64,000 nt of DNA from Halopseudomonas salina (GTDB taxonomy: Bacteria > Pseudomonadota > Gammaproteobacteria > Pseudomonadales > Pseudomonadaceae): NCBI RefSeq assembly GCF_008641105.1, contig NZ_VTTI01000009.1, forward strand, positions 118,086 to 182,085, given 5' to 3'. Shown piece by piece: positions 1-9,707 of this stretch (positions are counted from its first letter, which is position 1; the number at the start of each line of letters is the position of its first letter). The notes under the pieces were generated by a model. It was not told the DNA's origin, searched no databases, and worked only from the letters and a program-made list of their open reading frames with translations. A program made the position numbers and the translations under genes.

Positions 1-1050
1 ACCTACAATGAGCGCGTCTGTGTCGACGGCCAACCTGTCTCCGACCATCAATTATGCGATGCATTTGCCGCAATAGATCTGGCCCGCGCCGAGATCTCTC
101 TTACCTATTTCGAGTTCGGCACTCTGGCGGCAATGTACTTGTTTCAACTCGCCGAGCTGGATGCCTGGGTGCTCGAGGTCGGGCTCGGCGGTCGACTCGA
201 TGCGGTGAACATCATTGATCCGGATGTGGCGATAGTCACCAGTATTGGCCTGGATCATCAGGAGTATCTCGGCAATACCCGGGAGGCAGTGGGTTTCGAG
301 AAAGCAGGCATACTGCGTACCGGTAAACCTCTGGTTTGCAGTGAAACGGACCTTCCTCAAACCTTCGCTGCTGCGGTGGCAAGGCTGCAGGTACCTGTTC
401 AACAAAGGGGGATCGGCTATGGCTGGGAATCCAGCGATAGTGGATGGTCAATATGGGGCGTTGGTCCCAAGTTGACTCCCCGGCGTGTGAATCACCTGCC
501 GCCTGTGCATCTTCCCCGTGATAATCTCTGCAGCGCTCTGCAGGCTTTCTGGGCAGCAGGTCTGGATCTGCCGGATAACCAGATCATTGAAGCGCTTGAC
601 GCGGCCCGGGTGCCCGGCCGTCTTGAGCAGCGCACAATCAGCTGGCACGGCCAGCCTCGCAGACTGTTGCTGGATGTGGGGCACAACCCCCATGCCGCGG
701 GTTTTCTTGCCCAGCAGCTGCGTGCTCGACCCCTTGATCGTCATGCGGTCTTCGGTTTGCTCGCAGATAAGGATCTCGCCGGTGTCGTACATCCCTTGTT
801 GGGAGTGTTCGACGGCTGGGCGGTGGCGCCTCTGGATAGCCCGCGGACCCGCCCGAATATCGAGCTGGTAACCCATTTGACAGCGTTGAGTGAGCGCGTC
901 GAAGCCTTCGAATCAGTACCCGCGGCTCTCGAACAGGTGTTGGAAAATACGCCAGCAAGTACCGAAATTGTGATATTCGGGTCGTTTTTCTGCGTTTCAG
1001 CCGCCATACTCTGGCTGGATGAACAGACACGGGAAGTGAGCAATGGATGA
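1..1050 (+). CDS. folC: Dihydrofolate synthase / folylpolyglutamate synthase, 5' end missing
   Basis: FolC joins glutamate to dihydropteroate and adds further glutamates to folates in the cytoplasm, using ATP. The reading frame is open from the first base of the window, so the N-terminal part with the P-loop lies outside. The visible part starts with TYNERV and runs through the family signatures LTYFEFGTLAA and LEVGLGGRLDAVN, then the C-terminal Mur-ligase-like domain with LLDVGHNPHA. The stop TGA at 1048-1050 overlaps the next gene's start by 8 bases, which implies translational coupling. The order folC, SPOR protein, cvpA, purF is the usual Pseudomonas arrangement. Identification is secure; only the true start is unseen. 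Confidence 0.96.
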   Translation, partial: TYNERVCVDGQPVSDHQLCDAFAAIDLARAEISLTYFEFGTLAAMYLFQLAELDAWVLEVGLGGRLDAVNIIDPDVAIVTSIGLDHQEYLGNTREAVGFEKAGILRTGKPLVCSETDLPQTFAAAVARLQVPVQQRGIGYGWESSDSGWSIWGVGPKLTPRRVNHLPPVHLPRDNLCSALQAFWAAGLDLPDNQIIEALDAARVPGRLEQRTISWHGQPRRLLLDVGHNPHAAGFLAQQLRARPLDRHAVFGLLADKDLAGVVHPLLGVFDGWAVAPLDSPRTRPNIELVTHLTALSERVEAFESVPAALEQVLENTPASTEIVIFGSFFCVSAAILWLDEQTREVSNG

Positions 1051-1618
1051 CAAATTGAAGCAGCGTCTGATAGGTGCACTGGTGCTGATCATAGCGGCAG
1101 TGGTCTTTCTGCCGATGCTCCTGTCCGGGCAGGATGAAACGGTGCGGGTAGAGGTGGAAGTACCCGAGGCGCCGGTTATGGATGAAACCGAGATAAGAAC
1201 TGCGGCGCCAATAGAGATGCCCGAGCCGGAGCCTGTTCCGGACATTCCTCCTCCCGGTGAAATAGTCGAGAATCCCGAACAGCCCGTTACATCTCCGGCA
1301 CAGGTCGAGACCAAGCCTGTCCCCGAGCCGCCCGAGCCCGAAGTGGCAGCCCCGGCCATTGCCGAAGGTAGCTGGGTCGTACAGCTGGGTAGTTTCAGTG
1401 GCGCCGCCAATGCAGAAGCGTTGCGCGATACTCTGGTTTCCCAGGGCTACAACGCCTATACCCTGTCTGCCAGGGTGGATGGCAGCGACATTACCCGTGT
1501 ATTTGTCGGCCCACTGATTGACCGGGCCGGTGCCACAAAACTTCGCGACGAGTTGGCAAAAAGACACGGCATGCAAGGACTGGTTACAGCCTATGACGTC
1601 GGTACAGGCAAGAGATAG
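1043..1618 (+). CDS. SPOR-domain inner-membrane protein (DedD-like)
   Basis: This 191-residue protein has a short cytoplasmic N-terminus, one membrane segment at about residues 10-29 (LIGALVLIIAAVVFLPMLL), a long Pro/Glu-rich periplasmic linker and a C-terminal SPOR domain from about residue 112 (WVVQLGSFSG onwards). SPOR domains bind denuded glycan strands at the division septum, and DedD proteins act in cell constriction; the role here is inferred from that family. The ATG lies inside the end of folC. It sits where P. aeruginosa has an equivalent SPOR protein between folC and cvpA. I use no symbol because several SPOR proteins share this layout. Confidence 0.88.
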   Translation: MDDKLKQRLIGALVLIIAAVVFLPMLLSGQDETVRVEVEVPEAPVMDETEIRTAAPIEMPEPEPVPDIPPPGEIVENPEQPVTSPAQVETKPVPEPPEPEVAAPAIAEGSWVVQLGSFSGAANAEALRDTLVSQGYNAYTLSARVDGSDITRVFVGPLIDRAGATKLRDELAKRHGMQGLVTAYDVGTGKR

Positions 1619-1642
1619 CGGTTCCGAAGCGGGCAGGGGCTC

Positions 1643-1651
1643 TGTTAGAAT
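1643..1651 (+). promoter_or_regulatory. Possible extended -10 promoter before cvpA
   Basis: The string TGTTAGAAT reads as an extended -10 element (TG, one base, TAGAAT) about 30 bp before the cvpA GTG start. No convincing -35 box stands at the usual distance. It would give cvpA-purF a promoter independent of folC. Confidence 0.35.
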
Positions 1652-1681
1652 ATCGGCCTGTTCTTTTTCGGGTGGTACGTC

Positions 1682-2164
1682 GTGACGCTAGGCTGGATCG
1701 ATTGGGCCATTATTGCCATCATTGCCGTGTCGGCCCTGATCAGCCTGGCCAGAGGTTTCGTCAAGGAAGCGCTGTCCCTGCTGACATGGGTTATTGCCGG
1801 GCTCATTGCCTGGATGTTCGGTGGGGCCTTGGCAGGTCATCTCTCGCCCTTCATCGAGACTCCGTCCATCCGCGTTATTGTTGCCTGCAGTATCCTCTTT
1901 ATTTTGACGCTGTTACTCGGCGGCCTGATCAACTATCTGATCGGCCAGTTGGTCCGTGTGACAGGGCTGAGCGGCACGGATCGCTTTCTCGGCATGATTT
2001 TTGGCGCCGCACGCGGCGCGCTATTGATTGTCGTCGCAGTGGGCCTGCTCAGCCTTGCCCCTGTCGAAGGTGATGTGTGGTGGCGGCAGTCCGAACTGAT
2101 CCCCCATTTTCTTCTGGTGGCCGACTGGTCCAAGAATATGATTCTCGGTTTTTTCGGTCGCTGA
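1682..2164 (+). CDS. cvpA: CvpA family membrane protein
   Basis: The 160-residue protein has four hydrophobic segments, at about residues 3-22, 29-48, 63-85 and 101-122, matching the CvpA/colicin V production family. E. coli CvpA is an inner-membrane protein encoded just before purF; its exact role is unsettled, with envelope and bile-salt stress phenotypes reported. Translation starts at GTG (1682), preceded by a GGTGG ribosome-binding site. The position between a SPOR protein and purF supports the call. The stop lies 50 bp before purF, so the two are probably co-transcribed. Confidence 0.93.
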   Translation: MTLGWIDWAIIAIIAVSALISLARGFVKEALSLLTWVIAGLIAWMFGGALAGHLSPFIETPSIRVIVACSILFILTLLLGGLINYLIGQLVRVTGLSGTDRFLGMIFGAARGALLIVVAVGLLSLAPVEGDVWWRQSELIPHFLLVADWSKNMILGFFGR

Positions 2165-2214
2165 TTCTTGCGCTTATCAGCAGAAAGCGTAGTACGCAAA
2201 AGAGGTATTGAGGC

Positions 2215-3720
2215 ATGTGTGGCATTGTTGGCATAGTGGGCAAGTCGAACGTCAATCAGTCACTGTATGACGCTCTGACCGTGCTGCAACATCGTGGCCA
2301 GGACGCCGCCGGCATCGTAACCTGTGATCGGGGCCGGCTCCATTTGCGCAAGGATAACGGGCTCGTCCGGGACGTCTTTCATCAGCGGCATATGCAGCGG
2401 CTGGTGGGCACCATGGGCATAGGTCACGTGCGCTACCCGACCGCCGGATCCTCGAGTTCGGCCGAAGCTCAGCCGTTTTATGTGAATTCCCCATACGGTA
2501 TTACTCTGGCTCACAACGGCAACCTGACCAACGTCGAACAGTTGTCGCGGGAAATTTACGAGTCGGATCTGCGTCATGTGAACACTAATTCCGATTCGGA
2601 AGTACTACTAAACGTGTTTGCCCACGAACTGGCTCGCGGGGGCAAACTGCAGCCAGGCAAAGAAGATATCTTCAATGCAGTGCGCGCCGTTCATGCCCGC
2701 TGTACCGGCGGCTATGCGGCCATCGCAATGGTGACCGGCTATGGCGTGGTCGGGTTCCGTGATCCCCATGCGATTCGCCCCATCGTCTTCGGCAAGCGTG
2801 AAACCGAAAACGGTACCGAGTACATGATCGCTTCTGAAAGTGTGTCGCTGGACGTGCTTGGCTTTGACCTGATAAGGGATCTTGAGCCGGGCGAGGCGGT
2901 ATATATCACCGACAAGGGCGAGCTGCATACTGCCCAGTGCGCTGAAAACCCCAGTTACTCGCCTTGCATCTTCGAGCATGTCTATCTGGCTCGTCCCGAT
3001 TCCATGATAGACAACGTGCTGGTCTATAAAGCACGACTGCGCATGGGTGAAAAACTGGCGGAGAAGATACTTCGTGAGAAACCGGATCACGGTATCGATG
3101 TTGTGATCCCGATTCCCGATACCAGTCGCACCTCAGCCGTAGAGCTGGCTAATCATCTGGGCGTGAAATTCCGCGAGGGATTCGTCAAGAACCGTTATAT
3201 CGGTCGCACCTTCATCATGCCCGGACAGGCTGCACGGAAGAAATCCGTGCGTCAGAAGCTGAATGCCATCGAGCTCGAATTTCGTGGCAAGAACGTCTTG
3301 CTGGTTGACGATTCGATTGTGCGCGGTACTACCTGCAAGCAAATCATCCAGATGGCCCGCGAGGCGGGCGCTGCCAAGGTGTATTTCTGTTCTGCGGCAC
3401 CTGCGGTGCGCTTTCCGAACGTATATGGCATTGATATGCCTAGTGCCCATGAGCTTATCGCTCACGGCCGTACTACCGACGAAGTTGCTGAACTGATTGG
3501 CGCAGACTGGCTGATTTATCAGGATCTGCCAGATCTGATCGATGCGGTAAGCGAGGGTAATCCTAAGCTCACCCGTTTCGATTGCTCGGTATTCGACGGT
3601 GATTATGTGACCGGGGACGTGAACGAGGCATATCTTGGCAAGATCGAACAGGCGCGTAACGACGCAGCCATGTCGACCAGCGAAATGGGCAGCGCGGTGA
3701 TCGAGCTGCACAATAACTAG
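2215..3720 (+). CDS. purF: Amidophosphoribosyltransferase
   Basis: PurF makes 5-phosphoribosylamine from PRPP and glutamine, the first committed step of purine synthesis. The 501-residue product begins MCGIVGIVG, so Cys2 becomes the N-terminal nucleophile of the glutaminase domain (about 1-230) after Met removal. The C-terminal phosphoribosyltransferase domain carries the PRPP-binding motif [13 protein letters not shown]. The length is normal for the family. A GAGG element stands shortly before the ATG. It follows cvpA and precedes metZ, as in other pseudomonads. Confidence 0.98.
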   Translation: MCGIVGIVGKSNVNQSLYDALTVLQHRGQDAAGIVTCDRGRLHLRKDNGLVRDVFHQRHMQRLVGTMGIGHVRYPTAGSSSSAEAQPFYVNSPYGITLAHNGNLTNVEQLSREIYESDLRHVNTNSDSEVLLNVFAHELARGGKLQPGKEDIFNAVRAVHARCTGGYAAIAMVTGYGVVGFRDPHAIRPIVFGKRETENGTEYMIASESVSLDVLGFDLIRDLEPGEAVYITDKGELHTAQCAENPSYSPCIFEHVYLARPDSMIDNVLVYKARLRMGEKLAEKILREKPDHGIDVVIPIPDTSRTSAVELANHLGVKFREGFVKNRYIGRTFIMPGQAARKKSVRQKLNAIELEFRGKNVLLVDDSIVRGTTCKQIIQMAREAGAAKVYFCSAAPAVRFPNVYGIDMPSAHELIAHGRTTDEVAELIGADWLIYQDLPDLIDAVSEGNPKLTRFDCSVFDGDYVTGDVNEAYLGKIEQARNDAAMSTSEMGSAVIELHNN

Positions 3721-3772
3721 ACCAAGGACTCGGTACCAATCAACAGGCACCGACAGCACAAGTGAGTCTGAT

Positions 3773-4990
3773 ATGACTGAAGAATGGGATGCTGGTCGAC
3801 TCGACAGTGACCTTGAAAATGCCGGATTCGACACGCTCGCGGTGCGGGCGGGTCAGCGCCGGGGGCCCGAGGCGGAGCACGGCGAAGCACTGTTTCTGAC
3901 CTCAAGCTATGTGTTTCGTAGCGCTGCTGACGCCGCTGCATGTTTTGCTGGCGAGGCTAAGGGCAATGTCTATTCACGCTATATGAACCCGACCGTGCGT
4001 ACCTTCGAGGAGCGTATGGCCGCACTTGAGGGCGCCGAGCAGGCGGTGGCGACCGCCTCCGGCATGGCCGCCATAATGGCCATGATCATGAGTCTGTGCT
4101 CTGCCGGCGATCATGTGCTCGTTTCACGGAGCGTTTTTGGCGCCACAGTCAGCCTGTTTGACAAGTACTTCAAGCGTTTCGGTCTGGAATATGGCTATGT
4201 GGAATTGACTGACCTGGGGGGGTGGAAAGCGGCGTGCAAGCCCAATACGCGTTTGTTTTTTGTCGAGTCCCCCTCCAATCCTCTGGCTCAGCTGGTTGAT
4301 ATCCGTGGCCTTGCCGGGATTGCCAGAGAGCAGGGTGCACTGTTGGCGGTGGACAACTGTTTCTGTACCCCGGCCCTGCAAAAACCGCTGGAACTGGGTG
4401 CAGACCTGATCATTCATTCTGCTACCAAATACATCGATGGTCAGGGTAGGTGTCTGGGCGGACTTGTTGCTGGCCGACGAGAGCACATGCAGGAAGTCGT
4501 GGGTTTTTTGCGCACGGCAGGGCCGACGCTGAGCCCGTTTAACGCCTGGGTATTTCTCAAGGGTCTGGAAACCTTGCGCCTGCGCATGCAGGCACACTGT
4601 GCGAGCGCCCAGTATCTGGCGGAGTGGCTGGAGGCTCAGCCGGAAGTAGAACATGTGTATTACGCCGGTTTGCCTAGCCACCCCCAGCATGAGCTTGCCC
4701 GAACTCAACAGAAGGCATTCGGTGCCGTCGTGAGTTTCGAAGTGCGCGGTGATCGCGCTGCGGCATGGCGTTTTATCGATGCAACGCGCCTCATGTCTAT
4801 TACTGCCAACCTGGGCGACAGCAAAACGACTATTACCCATCCTGCTACCACTACCCATGGACGACTTTCTCCAGAAACCCGCGCCACCGCGGGAATCAAG
4901 GAAAACCTGATCAGGCTTGCCATCGGTCTGGAAGAGGTGGAGGACCTGCAGGTTGATCTGCAGCGAGGGCTGTCAGCTCTTTCATTGTAA
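3773..4990 (+). CDS. metZ: O-succinylhomoserine sulfhydrylase
   Basis: MetZ is a PLP enzyme that makes homocysteine directly from O-succinylhomoserine and sulfide, the route pseudomonads use for methionine. The 405-residue protein shows the Cys/Met-metabolism fold: YSRYMNPTVRTFEERMAALE near the N-terminus, ASGMAAI, and the PLP lysine in SATKYIDGQG (Lys219). Cystathionine gamma-synthase is the closest alternative, but the sequence details and the position directly after purF match Pseudomonas metZ. The gap to purF is 52 bp. Confidence 0.93.
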   Translation: MTEEWDAGRLDSDLENAGFDTLAVRAGQRRGPEAEHGEALFLTSSYVFRSAADAAACFAGEAKGNVYSRYMNPTVRTFEERMAALEGAEQAVATASGMAAIMAMIMSLCSAGDHVLVSRSVFGATVSLFDKYFKRFGLEYGYVELTDLGGWKAACKPNTRLFFVESPSNPLAQLVDIRGLAGIAREQGALLAVDNCFCTPALQKPLELGADLIIHSATKYIDGQGRCLGGLVAGRREHMQEVVGFLRTAGPTLSPFNAWVFLKGLETLRLRMQAHCASAQYLAEWLEAQPEVEHVYYAGLPSHPQHELARTQQKAFGAVVSFEVRGDRAAAWRFIDATRLMSITANLGDSKTTITHPATTTHGRLSPETRATAGIKENLIRLAIGLEEVEDLQVDLQRGLSALSL

Positions 4991-5147
4991 TTATCAGGTA
5001 TGTTTTGCCAAACGTTTCACATTAGTGCGAAAAAGATATTTGTATTGTGATGATGCTGTTTTAAGTTGGTCGAGCCGCAGGGAAGCGGGTCAAGCCTGCC
5101 ATGCAGTACCCGGCAGTGCGGCATCAAACTCACAAGGAGAATATCCA

Positions 5148-5432
5148 ATGAAAAATATCTTTCTGGCACTGTGCCTTTCCCTTTCTGCTCTTTTGACCTT
5201 GCCAGCTATGGCAGAGCCCGCAGAAACTTCTATGGTCAGCGTGAACATCAACCAGGCCAGTGCTGCCGAGATGGCTGAAGTGTTGCAGGGAGTAGGTGAG
5301 TCCAAGGCGCAGGCGATTGTCGATTACCGGGAAGAAAACGGTAACTTCGCGGCTGTCGGTGACCTGGCCCAGGTCAATGGAATCGGGCCCGCTACCATCA
5401 AGAAAAATGAAGCGCGCATCGCTCTGGAGTAA
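5148..5432 (+). CDS. Small exported helix-hairpin-helix protein (ComEA-like)
   Basis: The 94-residue product has a signal peptide (about 1-22, ending in AMA) and a paired helix-hairpin-helix domain: VNINQASAAEMAEVLQGVGE, then the second hairpin VNGIGPATIKKN. This is the ComEA / YbaV family, in which such domains bind DNA non-specifically in the periplasm. The open frame extends upstream, but ATG 5148 is chosen because AAGGAG stands 7 bases before it and a signal peptide follows. In Pseudomonas these proteins are common; a role in DNA uptake is possible but not shown, and no other competence gene lies nearby. Confidence 0.85.
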   Translation: MKNIFLALCLSLSALLTLPAMAEPAETSMVSVNINQASAAEMAEVLQGVGESKAQAIVDYREENGNFAAVGDLAQVNGIGPATIKKNEARIALE

Positions 5433-5443
5433 CTACAGGCGCC

Positions 5444-5470
5444 GAACTCGCCACCCAGGGTGGTGAGTTC
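5444..5470. terminator. Hairpin between convergent ComEA-like and chemoreceptor genes
   Basis: A near-perfect inverted repeat (GAACTCGCCACC paired with GGTGGTGAGTTC) lies between two converging genes and covers the first base pairs of the chemoreceptor's stop codon. No strong T-run follows on either strand, so it is a weak or factor-assisted terminator candidate. Confidence 0.5.
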
Positions 5471-6914
5471 AGGTCCTTAATCGGCTCACCGAATCACTCA
5501 ATTGATGGGCCAGTCCCGCCAGCTGTTCGCTGGTAGAGGCGCTTAACAAGGTCTGCTCGACCGTTCTCTCGGTTACATCCCGAATATGTACGATGCTTTG
5601 AGTAATAGCTTCTGCCGCCTGACTTTGCTGCTCAACGGCGGAAGCGATCTCACTATTGCCATCCCGAATCTGGCTTACGGCCGTGGTAATAACTGCCAGA
5701 GATTGTCCCGCCTCGTTGCTCTGCTCCACGGACTCCCTTGTAAGGCCTGCGCTGGCTTGCATATCCTGCACTGCATCTGTTGTGCCGCCCTGCAGGGCCT
5801 CGATCATTCTCTGGATTTCGTCGGTAGAGCTCTGCACACGCTGAGCCAGTGCCCTCACCTCGTCGGCCACGACAGCAAAGCCGCGCCCCGACTCGCCGGC
5901 GCGGGCAGCTTCGATCGCAGCGTTGAGCGCCAGCAGGTTGGTTTGCTCGGCGATGCTGCGAATCACGTTTACCACCCCGCTTATTTCTTGACTGTGGCCC
6001 TGTAGGGTTTCCATATGCCGGGTACAGCGCTCGATACTGGTTGCCAGGCCCGCGATCGTGCTGCTGACCCGCGCAACCTGGTCGCGTCCGTTACGTGCCA
6101 GGTCATCAGCCTGCAGGGACTGGTCCCGGGTCTTCGAGCTGTTGGAGGCGATGTCCTGCACCGTTGCACTCATCTCGTTTACCGCAGCGGCGACCATGTC
6201 TGTTTCACCCTGCTGGCTTATCATGCCGTCGCGCACGCGACTCATTACCTGGGCCAGCTCGGAGGCGCCTTGATCGAGTTGCTCTGCGGCCTTGCGTACA
6301 GCGCCCACTACCTGTTGCTGGGATGCCTGCATCGCATTGAAGGCCCGCGCGATGGAGCCGATTTCGTCCCGGCTATTCGCCTGGGCACGCAGCGTGAGAT
6401 CACCACGTTCCTGTACGGCAAGCATGATGTCTCGTACCGCAATGATATGTCGGGTAATAAAGCTGATCAGTAGCTGTGACACCACGAGTACGGCTAGCAT
6501 CAACACGAATACGGCGACGGCATACAGGGGGGCTCGAGCCATTGTCAGTTCAAAAAAATCAATGCGCTGCACCCCCATAAGGCGAAGATCACCTTCGCTA
6601 TTGAGGGCCCATGCGCCGGTAAACGCATCGGCCTCTTTTGAGCCCAGTTCTTCTGCCGGAATCCATGTGGGAGTCGAGAAAGTGCGTGAGCCGGCTTGCA
6701 TGGCCGCTGGGGGCGTCAGAGCTTGCAACCATGGAAATGCAGTCTTGTCATAGGAGGCTTGTATCAGGGCCTGACCCATATCCCGGCGCTGGTCCTGCAG
6801 ACTTTGCCGTTCAACCATCAGGGCGACGAGCACTAGAACAAGGGTGCTGGCAAAGGCGACGGCATTGACGGCCCAGAACTTGTATTTCAGAGGAATATGT
6901 TGAAGAAAGACCAT
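5469..6914 (-). CDS. Methyl-accepting chemotaxis protein
   Basis: This 481-residue receptor has a first membrane segment (about 11-30), a short periplasmic region of roughly 100 residues, a second membrane segment (about 140-160), a HAMP domain and a C-terminal signalling domain. The signalling tip is clear: [21 protein letters not shown] followed by [15 protein letters not shown]. It would pass a ligand signal to CheW/CheA; the ligand cannot be told, because the sensory region is short and unfamiliar. I start at ATG 6914, which has GGGAG six bases upstream, rather than at a TTG 12 bases earlier. There are no chemotaxis genes nearby, so it is an orphan receptor. Confidence 0.92.
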   Translation of the reverse strand: MVFLQHIPLKYKFWAVNAVAFASTLVLVLVALMVERQSLQDQRRDMGQALIQASYDKTAFPWLQALTPPAAMQAGSRTFSTPTWIPAEELGSKEADAFTGAWALNSEGDLRLMGVQRIDFFELTMARAPLYAVAVFVLMLAVLVVSQLLISFITRHIIAVRDIMLAVQERGDLTLRAQANSRDEIGSIARAFNAMQASQQQVVGAVRKAAEQLDQGASELAQVMSRVRDGMISQQGETDMVAAAVNEMSATVQDIASNSSKTRDQSLQADDLARNGRDQVARVSSTIAGLATSIERCTRHMETLQGHSQEISGVVNVIRSIAEQTNLLALNAAIEAARAGESGRGFAVVADEVRALAQRVQSSTDEIQRMIEALQGGTTDAVQDMQASAGLTRESVEQSNEAGQSLAVITTAVSQIRDGNSEIASAVEQQSQAAEAITQSIVHIRDVTERTVEQTLLSASTSEQLAGLAHQLSDSVSRLRT

Positions 6915-7079
6915 GCCTGCTCCCAAGGGGTGTTGTTGTGTACCGGGGCGCGATTATAGAGCCCTTACGTTGATATCGGTTGATGCGGGTCAAACTTGAC
7001 CGCAATGTATGAGTTTTCAGGCGCCGCGTAGCTGTCACTGATCGGTTATACTGCGCGACTGAAAAAGGAACATGCTGAT

Positions 7080-8222
7080 ATGACCCAATCGCCTGAACCC
7101 CTGATGATCAATCAGGATGCTGAATTAGCCCACTGGTGCTCACAGTGGCTGAAGCTTTCGTACGTCGCAGTAGACACCGAGTTTGAGCGTACTGAAACCT
7201 TCTATCCGATTGCAGGCCTGATTCAGGTTAGTGACGGTAGGCAAGCGTTTCTCGTTGATCCATTGGCAATAAGCGATTGGTCCCCGCTGGTCGAGGTATT
7301 GCAAAGCCCCAGCGTTATCAAGGTTCTGCACTCGTGTAGTGAGGACATCGAAGTCTTCCTGAAGCTATGCGGCGTGGCTCCGGCCCCGTTGTTTGACACC
7401 CAACTGGCCGCAGCCTATCTGAACATGGGTTTTTCCATGGGGTATTCACGCCTGGTCAAGGCGTTGCTGGATATCGATCTGTCCAATGAAGAAACCCGCT
7501 CTGATTGGTTGCAACGCCCGCTGAGTGAATCTCAGCTCCGCTATGCCGCGGCCGACGCGGTGCATCTTGCCGAACTCTATCAGCTAATGGCCCCCCGTAT
7601 TGAAGCGGCCAGCCTGACCCCGTGGTTGCTCGAGGATACGGCCGAACAAGTGGCCGCAGCACAGCGCATCCAGGAGCCGGAAACGGCCTTCATCAACGTT
7701 AAGCAGGCCTGGCGTCTGAAGCCTAATGAACTTGCGGTTCTCAAAGTGCTCGCCACCTGGCGTGAGCGTGAGGCGCGCGAGCGTGACCAGGCCCGCAACC
7801 GCATGCTGCGTGAGCGTACCTTGTGTCCGCTTGCCCAGCGTCAGCCTGATAATCTGCAAGCGTTGGCACGTATTGAGGACATGCATCCACGTACGGTGCG
7901 TCAGCATGGTAGCGAAATTCTCGAGCTTATCCGCCAGGGACAGAATGTGCCTCCAAGTGAGTGGCCTGAGCGTTTGCCTGAGCCACTCCCTGCCGATGCC
8001 AACGGGCTGCTCAAGGCCCTGCGCAAGGTGGGGCAGGCCCATGCCGAACGTCTGAATATCGCGCCCGAAATAGTGTTGCGCAAGAAAATCACTGAAGCGC
8101 TGGTGAGAACCGGCTTTCCCGCTGGGCCTTATACTCTCCCGGAGGAATTCATTGGCTGGCGACGTGAATTGATGGGAGAAGAGTTACTGGCTATCGCCAA
8201 TGCCAGGGATGCCAATTCATGA
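7080..8222 (+). CDS. rnd: Ribonuclease D
   Basis: RNase D is a 3'-5' exoribonuclease that trims tRNA precursors and other small stable RNAs. The 380-residue protein has the DEDDy exonuclease domain: VDTEF with Asp32 and Glu34, HSCSEDIEV, and [10 protein letters not shown] with the tyrosine of the last motif. An HRDC nucleic-acid-binding domain follows from about residue 210. Its stop overlaps the start of ycgL (ATGA), the same rnd-ycgL pairing seen in other pseudomonads. Length and motifs are normal. Confidence 0.96.
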   Translation: MTQSPEPLMINQDAELAHWCSQWLKLSYVAVDTEFERTETFYPIAGLIQVSDGRQAFLVDPLAISDWSPLVEVLQSPSVIKVLHSCSEDIEVFLKLCGVAPAPLFDTQLAAAYLNMGFSMGYSRLVKALLDIDLSNEETRSDWLQRPLSESQLRYAAADAVHLAELYQLMAPRIEAASLTPWLLEDTAEQVAAAQRIQEPETAFINVKQAWRLKPNELAVLKVLATWREREARERDQARNRMLRERTLCPLAQRQPDNLQALARIEDMHPRTVRQHGSEILELIRQGQNVPPSEWPERLPEPLPADANGLLKALRKVGQAHAERLNIAPEIVLRKKITEALVRTGFPAGPYTLPEEFIGWRRELMGEELLAIANARDANS

Positions 8223-8512
8223 AAGTGATGTGCTCTATCTACCGTAGCAAGCGCAAGCAGGGCATGTACCTGTATGTGCCGCGCAAGACCGATATGGCTG
8301 AACTTCCCGAGTCACTCATGCAGTTGTTTGGCGCGGCCGAGCTGGCCATGGATCTGGTGCTGACCGAGCAGCGGACATTGGCTCGGGAGGATATCCACAA
8401 GGTACTGGCCAATCTGGAATCCCAGGGATACCACCTGCAGATGCCACCCAGGGAAGATGAGTATCTGATCCATCTACCCGATGAACTGCTGTACCGCAAC
8501 GACCCGATCTGA
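8219..8512 (+). CDS. YcgL domain protein
   Basis: This 97-residue protein begins [20 protein letters not shown], characteristic of the YcgL family (a small alpha/beta fold of unknown function). It is translationally coupled to rnd by an ATGA overlap, which suggests a link to RNA metabolism, but no activity has been assigned from sequence. Family membership is sure; function is unknown. Confidence 0.92.
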   Translation: MKVMCSIYRSKRKQGMYLYVPRKTDMAELPESLMQLFGAAELAMDLVLTEQRTLAREDIHKVLANLESQGYHLQMPPREDEYLIHLPDELLYRNDPI

Positions 8513-8544
8513 AGTTTCCTGTTCAGCCGGGGCTGCAAGTTGGT

Positions 8545-8769
8545 TCAATACTGGCGTGGCTCTGAACGCAGGGGGTCGAGCAGGTAGCTCAGGCCGTTGT
8601 GATCGATTTCTTGCATCAGGGCCAGCAGCCGTCCGATTTCGCCGGACGGAAAACCTTCACGTGCAAACCAGTTCAGATAATGCCCCGGCAGATCCGCGAT
8701 TTTACGGCCCTGGTATTTTCCGAAGGGCATTTCCCTGGTCACCAGCAATAGCAGATCTTCTGGAGCCAT
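8545..8769 (-). CDS. DUF3820 family small protein
   Basis: The 74-residue protein contains MPFGKYQGRKIADLP and YLNWFAREGFP, hallmarks of DUF3820 (also named QSregVF_b, a putative quorum-sensing-regulated virulence factor family in pseudomonads). The fold resembles part of DNA-polymerase-III epsilon-associated domains, but function is unproven. It points back toward rnd-ycgL and is a single gene. The GAGAGAAC stretch before the ATG is a fair ribosome-binding site. Confidence 0.88.
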   Translation of the reverse strand: MAPEDLLLLVTREMPFGKYQGRKIADLPGHYLNWFAREGFPSGEIGRLLALMQEIDHNGLSYLLDPLRSEPRQY

Positions 8770-8891
8770 CGTTCTCTCTCGGTTACAAAATCACAGTTTA
8801 CCAGTATCTGCACAGGAAGCCGGCAAGAGGAAACTCGCGTACCCTGTGGCCATTGCACGTCAACCATCACTCACAGGTAACAGGAACCAAT

Positions 8892-9263
8892 ATGATAGTT
8901 AAAGCATTGCGAACAGGTCTGGGTAATCTGATCATCTTTCTCGACTTCATTACCCGTCCGAGAAAGATGAAACGGTCAGCCGAAAATCAGGCTGCGGTAG
9001 AGCAGGCCGCTGCTGGCCTGGCCCTTTATCAGTTCAGGGCCTGTCCCTTTTGCGTTCGCACCCGCCGTACCCTGCACCGGTTAAATGTGCCTGTGACCCT
9101 CAAGGATGCCAAAAACAATCCCGCGGATCGTCAGGCATTGCTCGAGGAGGGTGGCAAAATCAAGGTGCCATGTCTGCGAATCGAGGAAGAAGGTAAAGTA
9201 ACCTGGCTGTATGAATCAAAGGTGATTGGTGCCTACCTTGAGGACCGCTTCGCTACTGCCTGA
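8892..9263 (+). CDS. Glutaredoxin / GST N-terminal domain protein with hydrophobic leader
   Basis: The 123-residue protein has a hydrophobic N-terminal stretch (about residues 8-20, GNLIIFLDFI) and then a thioredoxin-like fold with the dithiol motif CPFC (Cys51, Cys54) and the cis-proline region IKVPCLRIEE. It resembles glutaredoxins and the N-terminal half of glutathione transferases, so it probably exchanges thiol-disulfides with glutathione. The leader may tether it to the membrane with the active site in the cytoplasm; that is inferred. An upstream open frame exists, but ATG 8892 has an AGGA element before it. Its stop codon abuts the convergent queD stop with no gap. Confidence 0.82.
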   Translation: MIVKALRTGLGNLIIFLDFITRPRKMKRSAENQAAVEQAAAGLALYQFRACPFCVRTRRTLHRLNVPVTLKDAKNNPADRQALLEEGGKIKVPCLRIEEEGKVTWLYESKVIGAYLEDRFATA

Positions 9264-9629
9264 TTACAAGGTTCCGGTTCCGCGGTAGATGCAGCCGCTG
9301 GTGCAGGTTTCTCTGATGGTGATCTGACAGAGTTCCGGCAGTAGCGGCTTGAGTTCCCGCCAGATCCATTGCGCCAGAATCTCGCTTGTGGGGTTTTCCA
9401 GACCGGGGATATCATTCAGGTAGTTGTGATCGAGGGTCTCATAGATAGGCTTGAATATGGCTTTGATGTCACCAAAGTCCCTGATCCAGCCAGTATGCGG
9501 GTCAGGATCGCCCTGTATATGTACCCCGACCTGAAACGAATGTCCGTGCAGCCTGCCACATTTGTGCCCTTCGGGCACATGCGGGAGACGATGAGCCGAC
9601 TCGAACGTGAATTCCTTGAATATTTCCAT
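9264..9629 (-). CDS. queD: 6-carboxy-5,6,7,8-tetrahydropterin synthase (queuosine pathway)
   Basis: QueD converts dihydroneopterin triphosphate to 6-carboxytetrahydropterin, the precursor of queuosine in tRNA. The 121-residue sequence has the zinc ligands His13, His28 and His30 (in SAHRL and RLHGHSF), the catalytic Cys24 (GHKCG), and a C-terminal [10 protein letters not shown] region. The 6-pyruvoyl-tetrahydropterin synthase family includes other activities, but in a pseudomonad the queuosine role is most likely. No other que genes are in the window. A TM2 protein gene lies 78 bp upstream on the same strand. Confidence 0.9.
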   Translation of the reverse strand: MEIFKEFTFESAHRLPHVPEGHKCGRLHGHSFQVGVHIQGDPDPHTGWIRDFGDIKAIFKPIYETLDHNYLNDIPGLENPTSEILAQWIWRELKPLLPELCQITIRETCTSGCIYRGTGTL

Positions 9630-9707
9630 AGGGCTACCTTCATGCTAGGGCTGGGTGAGGGCCGCAATTCTACCCCACCAGGTTCGATACCCACAGCGTT
9701 CCGGACG

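Noticed and set aside
638..1576. Long minus-strand open frame of 312 codons opposite folC and the SPOR gene
   Set aside because: It is a shadow of two clearly recognised plus-strand genes, has no family features and no ribosome-binding site.
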